DNA of 6,005 nt from Anaerolineales bacterium (GTDB lineage: Bacteria; Chloroflexota; Anaerolineae; Anaerolineales; UBA6663): contig JAGOBN010000272.1 of the NCBI GenBank assembly GCA_017999235.1, positions 1 through 6,005 of the forward strand, given 5' to 3'. Positions within the stretch are counted from its first letter, which is position 1; each line of letters starts with the position of its first letter. Shown here piece after piece: positions 1 through 4,255 of this stretch. The notes beneath the pieces were generated by a model that was given only the letters and a program-made list of their open reading frames with translations, searched no databases and had not been told where the DNA came from. The position numbers and the translations under genes are program-made.

Positions 1-1
1 C

Positions 2-994
2 CTGACCGGCACGGTGGATGCCCAGGGTGAGTTTCAATTTGCGGACGTGCCTTACCAATCCGGCCGGCAGTTTGTCGTCGCGGCTGAGTACAAAGGCATC
101 CCCTATCACTCCAGCATCGTCGAATTCGCCTCCGGCCTGGAGGCACTCGATGTTCCGGTCACGGTCTATGAAACAACCGACCAGACCGGGGCGCTGCGCA
201 TCAACCGCGTCCATACGTTTGTGCTGTTTGAGGTGCCGGATTTTGTGACCATCGGCCAGCTCTATGTCATCTCCAACCTCGGCCAGCGCACGTTCCTGCC
301 GGACAATGGGCGGACGGTGGAGTATGCGCTGCCGGCCGGGGCCACCGACCTGCAGGTGCAGGATGGCGCGGAAGGCACCACCTTCTTCCGGACCGCGGCC
401 GGCTTTGTGGATACCGTGCCGGTGCTGCCGGGCGAAGCGGTCTCGCAAATGCTCTTCTCCTTCCGCCTGCCGTATAAAGACGGCTTGAAGTTTGAACAGC
501 CGATGCTTTACGCGGTGGAAAATGTTAACGTGATGATCGGGGGCGGCACGGTCACGCTCACCGGCGACGAGTTTGTGGCCGGCGACGCCCAAGATGTTTC
601 CGGGCAAACCTTCTTGAATTACAGCCGCGCCGGGCTGGAAGCCGGCGCCCCCCTGGCGTTTGAGCTGAAAGGCCCGTCGGCCCTGTCTGAAACGGCCGCC
701 GCCCCCGCCGGGATCACCGCGTCTGATCCGACCACGCTGGCGGTGGGCTTGGGGGCGCTGGCCTGCGTGCTGCTGGGCATCGGGGTGTGGTGGTGGCGCC
801 GCACACCGGGGACGGCCCAGTCGGCCGCCGGGTCGGCCAAGGCCGCCGCCAGCCGGGAAGAGCTGCTGCAAGCCATCGCCGAGCTGGACGACGAACACGC
901 CGCCGGCAAGGTGAGCGCGGCCGAGTACGAGAAAGAGCGCGCCTGGCTGAAGCAGGAACTGAAGAAGATCTGGACGGCCACCCATGGCCGTTAA
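2..994 (+). CDS. Membrane-anchored beta-domain protein with cytoplasmic helical tail, 5'-partial, upstream of ccmA
   Basis: The reading frame is open from the left edge, so the true start lies outside; 330 residues are visible. Residues 1-45 (beginning LTGTVDAQGEFQFADVP) look like the end of a carboxypeptidase-regulatory-like/Ig-like beta fold, and beta-rich sequence continues to about residue 225. A single hydrophobic segment at about 246-265 ends in WWWRR, which by the positive-inside rule puts the N-terminal part outside the membrane and the tail inside. Residues 286-325 are charged and helical (ELDDEHAAGKVSAAEYEKERAWLKQEL read in two pieces), reminiscent of SHOCT-like or CcmI-like C-terminal helices. 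No CXXCH heme-binding motif is visible, and the only cysteine lies in the membrane segment. The stop is 20 nt before ccmA, so it is probably co-transcribed and may assist cytochrome c maturation or envelope assembly. The function is not recognised; the topology is fairly safe, the role is inference. Confidence 0.8.
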   Translation: MTGTVDAQGEFQFADVPYQSGRQFVVAAEYKGIPYHSSIVEFASGLEALDVPVTVYETTDQTGALRINRVHTFVLFEVPDFVTIGQLYVISNLGQRTFLPDNGRTVEYALPAGATDLQVQDGAEGTTFFRTAAGFVDTVPVLPGEAVSQMLFSFRLPYKDGLKFEQPMLYAVENVNVMIGGGTVTLTGDEFVAGDAQDVSGQTFLNYSRAGLEAGAPLAFELKGPSALSETAAAPAGITASDPTTLAVGLGALACVLLGIGVWWWRRTPGTAQSAAGSAKAAASREELLQAIAELDDEHAAGKVSAAEYEKERAWLKQELKKIWTATHGR

Positions 995-1014
995 GCGCTC
1001 CGGCGCATGGCCGC

Positions 1015-1710
1015 ATGATTGAAGCCCGCGCCCTGATCAAGAACTTTGGCCGCCAGCCGGTCCTGCGCGGGGTCAATCTGCGCGTGGAGGCCGGCGAGTT
1101 TGTGGCGCTGATGGGCCCGAACGGCGCCGGCAAGACGACGCTGCTGCGGATCCTGTGTTCGCTGGCCCGGCCGACGCTGGGCGCGGTGAGCGTGGCCGGC
1201 CTGTCTTTGCCGGCCGAGGCCGAGGCGGTGCGGCGGCGGCTGGGCGTGATCGCCCACCACCCGCTGCTCTACACCGACCTGACCGCCGAGGAGAACCTGA
1301 CCTTTTACGCGCGCCTGTACGGCCTGGCCAATCCCGGCCCGCGCTTGCTGGCGCTGCTGGAGCGCGTGGGCCTGGCCGCCCGCCGGCGCGACCTGGTGCG
1401 CACCTTCTCGCGCGGCATGCAGCAGCGGCTGGCCATCGCCCGCGGCCTGCTGCATGAGCCGGAGGTGCTGCTGTTGGACGAGCCGTATACCGGCCTGGAC
1501 CCGATCGGCGCGCAAGTACTGGATGGGGTGGTGCGTGAGCACGCGGCGCGCGGCGGCACTTTGTTGATGATCACGCATGATCTGGAACATGGCTTTGCCC
1601 TGGCGGATCGCTCCGTCATCCTGGTGCGCGGCCAGATCGTGTTTACAGCCCGGCGGGACGAGCTTTCGCCGGCGGAGTTTGCCCAACGCTATGGCGCCCT
1701 TGTCCAATAG
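1015..1710 (+). CDS. ccmA: CcmA: heme exporter ABC transporter ATP-binding protein
   Basis: A 231-residue ABC ATPase that should power the CcmAB(CD) complex, which releases heme-loaded CcmE at the outer face of the cytoplasmic membrane during cytochrome c maturation. Visible motifs are Walker A GPNGAGKT (34-41), signature SRGMQQR (132-138) in place of LSGGQ, Walker B with catalytic Glu, EVLLLDEP (150-157, E156), D-loop GLD (160-162) and the H-loop His at 188 (ITHD). The Q-loop position reads HHPLLY (81-86), with His where Gln is usual. Length is slightly above the roughly 200-220 typical of the family. The frame stays open upstream to 787, but the ATG at 1015 gives the normal ABC N-terminus and starts 20 nt after the preceding stop; no good Shine-Dalgarno sequence precedes it. 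The assignment as CcmA rather than a generic ABC ATPase rests on the following ccmB, ccmC and ccmD. Confidence 0.93.
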   Translation: MIEARALIKNFGRQPVLRGVNLRVEAGEFVALMGPNGAGKTTLLRILCSLARPTLGAVSVAGLSLPAEAEAVRRRLGVIAHHPLLYTDLTAEENLTFYARLYGLANPGPRLLALLERVGLAARRRDLVRTFSRGMQQRLAIARGLLHEPEVLLLDEPYTGLDPIGAQVLDGVVREHAARGGTLLMITHDLEHGFALADRSVILVRGQIVFTARRDELSPAEFAQRYGALVQ

Positions 1711-2494
1711 TGACCGGCCGGCGCCGGCCATCTCGAACGCTCCGCCGTCCACACCGGCGGTCTCTCAGCCGCCGGCTCCGGCGGCGTTGCCGCCGGCCGT
1801 GGCCGCGCGCCGCATGTATGGCGGCGCTTATTGGCGCGCCGTCGGCGCCATCCTGTGGAAGGATCTGGCGGCCGAATTCCGCAGCAAAGAGCTGATCAGC
1901 GCCATGCTGGTCTTCTCCCTGCTGGTGGTGCTGATTTTTAACTTCGCGCTGCAGCTGGACCGGTCGGCGCGCGAGAATGTGGCCGCCGGCGTCCTGTGGG
2001 TGACGGCCGTCTTTTCCGGGACGCTGGGCCTGAACCGCAGCCTCTCCCAGGAGAAGGACCGCGGTTCGCTGGACGGCCTGCTGCTCACGCCCGTGGACCG
2101 TAGCAGTTTGTACTTCGGCAAGATGCTGGGCAACTGGCTGTTTATGCTGGTGGTGCAGGCCGTCATCCTGCCGGTGTTCAGCGTCCTGTACAACGTGCCG
2201 ATGCTGCTGCCGCTCAATCTAGTGGTGGTGCTCTTGGGGACGCTGGGCTACGCCGGCGTGGGGACCTTGCTGGCGTCGATGGCCGTCCACAGCCGGTCGC
2301 GCGACGTGATGCTGCCCATCCTGCTGCTGCCCGTGGCGGTTCCGGTGCTGGTGGCGGCGGTGCAGGCCAGCGGCGGTCTGCTGGAAAAGCGGGCCTGGGA
2401 TGAGCTGAGCCAGTGGTTCAGTCTGCTGATCGGCTACGACGTGATTTTCATCGCCGTGGCGTTCATGGCCTTTGACTATGTGGTGGAGGAGTAA
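1691..2494 (+). CDS. ccmB: CcmB: heme exporter membrane permease subunit
   Basis: The membrane partner of CcmA. The conserved core begins near residue 42 (MYGGAYWRAVGAILWKDL) and has six hydrophobic segments at roughly 70-89, 100-117, 149-167, 175-196, 205-223 and 240-260. Family-typical landmarks are the WKDLAAEFRSKE N-terminal amphipathic segment and SQEKDRGSLDGLLLTPVDRS in the first cytoplasmic loop. Starting at ATG 1691 gives 267 residues, including a 41-residue Pro/Ala-rich leader not normal for CcmB. This start overlaps the end of ccmA by 20 nt and has GGAG 13 nt upstream. The alternative ATG at 1814 gives 226 residues, much closer to the usual length of about 220, but has no Shine-Dalgarno sequence and would leave a 103-nt gap in an otherwise tight operon. 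The identity is secure; the start is not. Confidence 0.92.
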   Translation: MAPLSNSDRPAPAISNAPPSTPAVSQPPAPAALPPAVAARRMYGGAYWRAVGAILWKDLAAEFRSKELISAMLVFSLLVVLIFNFALQLDRSARENVAAGVLWVTAVFSGTLGLNRSLSQEKDRGSLDGLLLTPVDRSSLYFGKMLGNWLFMLVVQAVILPVFSVLYNVPMLLPLNLVVVLLGTLGYAGVGTLLASMAVHSRSRDVMLPILLLPVAVPVLVAAVQASGGLLEKRAWDELSQWFSLLIGYDVIFIAVAFMAFDYVVEE

Positions 2495-2498
2495 GGAG
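2493..2498 (+). promoter_or_regulatory. Shine-Dalgarno AAGGAG for ccmC
   Basis: AAGGAG overlaps the ccmB stop codon and ends 6 nt before ATG 2505. It supports that start over the adjacent in-frame GTG at 2502 and over the longer frame that opens at 2472 inside ccmB. Confidence 0.75.
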
Positions 2499-2504
2499 AA
2501 GGTG

Positions 2505-3206
2505 ATGTTTAGATCAAACCGCAACGTCCAAATTCTCAATCTGGTGACCGTGGGCCTGCTGTTAGCGGCGACTGCCATGGTCTTTTTCTATGTCCCCACC
2601 GAGCGGACCATGGGCGACGTCCAGCGGGTGTTCTACTTCCACGTCGCGGCCGCGTGGGTGGGCCTGGCGGCGTTCATGGTCACGTTTGTGGCCGGGATTG
2701 TGTATCTCCGCACCGGCCGGCGCCTGTGGGATCAGATCGGCCACGCGTCAGTGGAGATCGGTCTGGTGTACACCATCATGGGGGCGGCCTCCGGCTCGAT
2801 CTGGGCGCGGCCGGCCTGGAACACTTGGTGGACGTGGGACCCGCGCCTGACCACCTACACGATCATGGCCTTGATCTATGTGGCCTATCTGATGCTGCGC
2901 CAGGGCCTGGATGACCCGGACCGCCGGGCGCGCTTCGCCGCCATATACGGCATTGTGGGCTTCATCAGCGTGCCGATCACGTTCTTCTCCATCCGCATCT
3001 GGCGCACGATCCACCCGGTGGTGGTGGGCGGCGGCGGTGACGCCGCGCAAGGCACCTTCGCCATGACCAGCCCCATGCTGCAGACCATGCTGTTCTCGGT
3101 CTTCACCTTCAGCGTGGTGTATGTCTGCCTGCTGGTCAACCGCGTCCGCCTGGAGGAAGTGGTGGAGCGCGTGGAACAACTCAAAGCCCGGGCGCTGTCA
3201 GCCTGA
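2505..3206 (+). CDS. ccmC: CcmC: heme-handling WWD-motif protein of cytochrome c maturation
   Basis: A 233-residue integral membrane protein of the CytC_asm (CcmC/CcmF/CcsA) family that presents heme to CcmE at the periplasmic face. It shows the tryptophan-rich WWD motif as WNTWWTWDPRLTT (105-117) and two conserved histidines, H46 in YFHVAAAW and H170 in TIHPVV, expected to be the axial heme ligands (H60 and H184 in E. coli CcmC). Six membrane segments are apparent at about 10-30, 45-68, 83-100, 117-132, 146-163 and 190-212. A charged helix (214-233) ends the protein. Length matches CcmC (about 230-250) and is far short of CcmF. It starts 10 nt after ccmB. CcsA/ResC proteins share the domain, but the ccmAB and ccmD neighbours make CcmC the clear choice. 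Confidence 0.95.
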   Translation: MFRSNRNVQILNLVTVGLLLAATAMVFFYVPTERTMGDVQRVFYFHVAAAWVGLAAFMVTFVAGIVYLRTGRRLWDQIGHASVEIGLVYTIMGAASGSIWARPAWNTWWTWDPRLTTYTIMALIYVAYLMLRQGLDDPDRRARFAAIYGIVGFISVPITFFSIRIWRTIHPVVVGGGGDAAQGTFAMTSPMLQTMLFSVFTFSVVYVCLLVNRVRLEEVVERVEQLKARALSA

Positions 3207-3210
3207 GGAG
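3205..3210 (+). promoter_or_regulatory. Shine-Dalgarno GAGGAG for the ccmD-like gene
   Basis: GAGGAG overlaps the ccmC stop codon and ends 6 nt before ATG 3217. It fixes the start of this very short gene; the longer frame from 3121 lies inside ccmC and is not needed. Confidence 0.75.
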
Positions 3211-3216
3211 CCGCCC

Positions 3217-3372
3217 ATGGATACCCCGAACACACTCAATTACATGCTGCTGGGCTACGCGGTGCTCTTTGGCCTGCCGCTGTTGTACGTGATCAGCTGG
3301 TGGTTCCGCCGGCGCAATCTGCGCCGGGATCTGGAACTGCTCAAATCCCTGGCCGACGAAAAGAAACCGTAA
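3217..3372 (+). CDS. ccmD: CcmD-like small membrane protein
   Basis: A 51-residue protein with one membrane segment (about 9-29, YMLLGYAVLFGLPLLYVISW) followed by a strongly basic stretch RRRNLRRD (31-38) and a charged tail. This is the usual layout of CcmD: an outside N-terminus, a single span and a cytoplasmic basic helix. In known systems CcmD stabilises the CcmABC complex and helps release holo-CcmE. Sequence conservation in this family is very low, so the assignment depends on size, topology and its place immediately after ccmC (10-nt gap, good Shine-Dalgarno sequence). In some genomes proteins of this type carry CcmD or generic small-membrane-protein names. Confidence 0.82.
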   Translation: MDTPNTLNYMLLGYAVLFGLPLLYVISWWFRRRNLRRDLELLKSLADEKKP

Positions 3373-3390
3373 GCCCCGCGCCCGTCCCCG

Positions 3391-3419
3391 GCCGGCCGAT
3401 CTTCGGCCGGCTTTTTTTT
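3391..3419 (+). terminator. Rho-independent terminator ending the ccm operon
   Basis: A perfect 9-bp stem, GCCGGCCGA (3391-3399) pairing with TCGGCCGGC (3403-3411), encloses a 3-nt TCT loop and is followed directly by eight T (3412-3419). It lies 18 nt after the ccmD stop. There is no matching A-run on its left side, so it acts only on rightward transcription. Confidence 0.93.
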
Positions 3420-3445
3420 ATCGCCCAAACGCGGGATGACCTCGC

Positions 3446-3474
3446 TTGACAGTCACCAAAACCGGTGATATCGT
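3446..3474 (+). promoter_or_regulatory. Sigma70-type promoter with extended -10 for the regulator-oxidoreductase unit
   Basis: A perfect TTGACA (-35, 3446-3451) is followed after 17 nt by TATCGT (-10, 3469-3474, 4 of 6 consensus bases). TGA directly before it (3466-3468) makes an extended -10. Transcription would begin near 3481, leaving a leader of about 38 nt. It sits just after the upstream terminator and before the regulator gene, where a new promoter is needed. Confidence 0.65.
3453..3468 (+). promoter_or_regulatory. Candidate operator inside the promoter spacer
   Basis: TCACC (3453-3457) and GGTGA (3464-3468) form a perfect 5-bp inverted repeat with a 6-nt spacer. It lies exactly between the -35 and -10 elements. 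A repressor bound here would block polymerase. The GGT/ACC half-site content resembles operators of FadR/PdhR-type GntR proteins, so the regulator encoded just downstream is the natural candidate. Binding is inferred. Confidence 0.45.
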
Positions 3475-3481
3475 CGCCTTG

Positions 3482-3519
3482 TCGGAATAATCCGATAAAT
3501 CGTATTAATCAGCTGATTA
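3482..3519 (+). promoter_or_regulatory. AT-rich leader with three dyad symmetries, the last overlapping the start codon
   Basis: Three inverted repeats lie in 38 bp: TCGGA-N4-TCCGA (3482-3495), CGAT-AA-ATCG (3493-3502) and the 14-bp perfect palindrome TAATCAGCTGATTA (3506-3519), whose last base is the A of the regulator's ATG. The stretch is markedly AT-rich against GC-rich surroundings and lacks a Shine-Dalgarno sequence. It could be a second operator or a translation-affecting leader; which is not decided by the sequence. Confidence 0.45.
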
Positions 3520-4220
3520 TGCTCACAGACAAGCTTGATTCGGATTTGCTGCGCTTTATTGTGGCGCGCGGCTTTCAGCCGGGAGACCGGCTGCCCTCCA
3601 CGGAGGAATTGAGCACCGAGCTGGGGGTCAGCATGGGCAAGCTGCGCGAGCAGCTGGAGGTGGCCCGCAGCCTCGGGCTGGTGGAGGTCAAGCCGCGAAC
3701 GGGCATCCGCCTGACGGCCTATGATTTTGGGCCGGCGGTCCGCTTTAGCTTGTTCTACGCCCTGGCCAGCGGCACGGCGGAATTTGAGGCATTTAGCACG
3801 GTCCGCAATCACTTGGAGGCCGCCTTCTGGCATGAGGCCGTGGCGCGGCTGACGCCGGCCGATCACCTCCAGCTGCGCGCGCTGATCGAGCACGCCCGCG
3901 CCAAGCTCACCGGCCGGCCGGTGCAGATCCCGCACGCCGAGCACCGCGCCCTGCACCTGACCATCTTCAGCCGGCTGGCGAACCCGTTCGTCACCGGCCT
4001 GCTGGCCGCCTATTGGGACGCGTATGAGGCGGTGGGCCTGAGCATGTATTCCGATTACGCATATTTGCAGGAAGTCTGGGACTATCACGCGCGCATCGTG
4101 GAGGCCATCTGCGCCGGCGCCGTGGACCTGGGCCATGAACTCCTGATCCAACACACCAACCTGTTGCGCCATCGCGCGTCCGCGGCCGTGATCCCGGACG
4201 GCATGGCGTCGATCGGCTGA
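3519..4220 (+). CDS. GntR-superfamily (FadR/FCD type) transcriptional regulator
   Basis: A 233-residue one-component regulator. Residues 3-66 form the winged helix-turn-helix (PGDRLPSTEELSTELGVS at 21-38, then KLREQLEVARSLGLVEV at 41-57, wing PRTGIRLT 59-66). Residues about 74-220 form an all-helical FCD ligand/metal domain, with the N-terminal R-N-x-L-E element at 96-100 and probable metal ligands H146, H190 and H212. Length matches FadR-type proteins (about 220-250). Two departures are visible: M39 where the recognition helix usually has Arg (S-R), and H142 where the FCD metal site usually has Asp. The ATG at 3519 is chosen because it begins the wHTH correctly; the frame opens at 3465 but that lies in the promoter. 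There is no Shine-Dalgarno sequence. It probably represses itself and the following oxidoreductase gene in response to a carboxylate, by analogy with FCD proteins. Confidence 0.9.
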   Translation: MLTDKLDSDLLRFIVARGFQPGDRLPSTEELSTELGVSMGKLREQLEVARSLGLVEVKPRTGIRLTAYDFGPAVRFSLFYALASGTAEFEAFSTVRNHLEAAFWHEAVARLTPADHLQLRALIEHARAKLTGRPVQIPHAEHRALHLTIFSRLANPFVTGLLAAYWDAYEAVGLSMYSDYAYLQEVWDYHARIVEAICAGAVDLGHELLIQHTNLLRHRASAAVIPDGMASIG

Positions 4221-4240
4221 CACCACCCCCCGCCTATTCA

Positions 4241-4246
4241 GAGGAG
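4241..4246 (+). promoter_or_regulatory. Shine-Dalgarno GAGGAG for the oxidoreductase alpha gene
   Basis: GAGGAG ends 9 nt before ATG 4256. An in-frame ATG at 4247 follows it with no spacing, so 4256 is the better start; the two differ by only three residues. No promoter is evident in the 35-nt gap after the regulator, so the gene is read from the upstream promoter. Confidence 0.7.
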
Positions 4247-4255
4247 ATGAACCGT

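Noticed and set aside
787..1014. Upstream extension of the ccmA frame
   Set aside because: It overlaps the preceding gene in another frame and encodes an Arg/Gly-rich artefact; the normal ABC N-terminus begins at 1015.
991..1752. 253-codon open frame on the - strand antisense to ccmA
   Set aside because: The ABC motifs on the + strand are unmistakable; the antisense product is a Gln/His/Arg/Ala-rich composition artefact of GC-rich coding DNA.
3479..3508. Second possible promoter TTGTCG-18 nt-TATTAA that would give a leaderless regulator transcript
   Set aside because: Both elements match consensus poorly compared with TTGACA/extended -10 at 3446-3474; kept only as a possibility to test by 5'-end mapping.
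3465..3518. Upstream extension of the regulator frame from a GTG
   Set aside because: It would start within the promoter -10 region and adds 18 residues before the wHTH with no family support.
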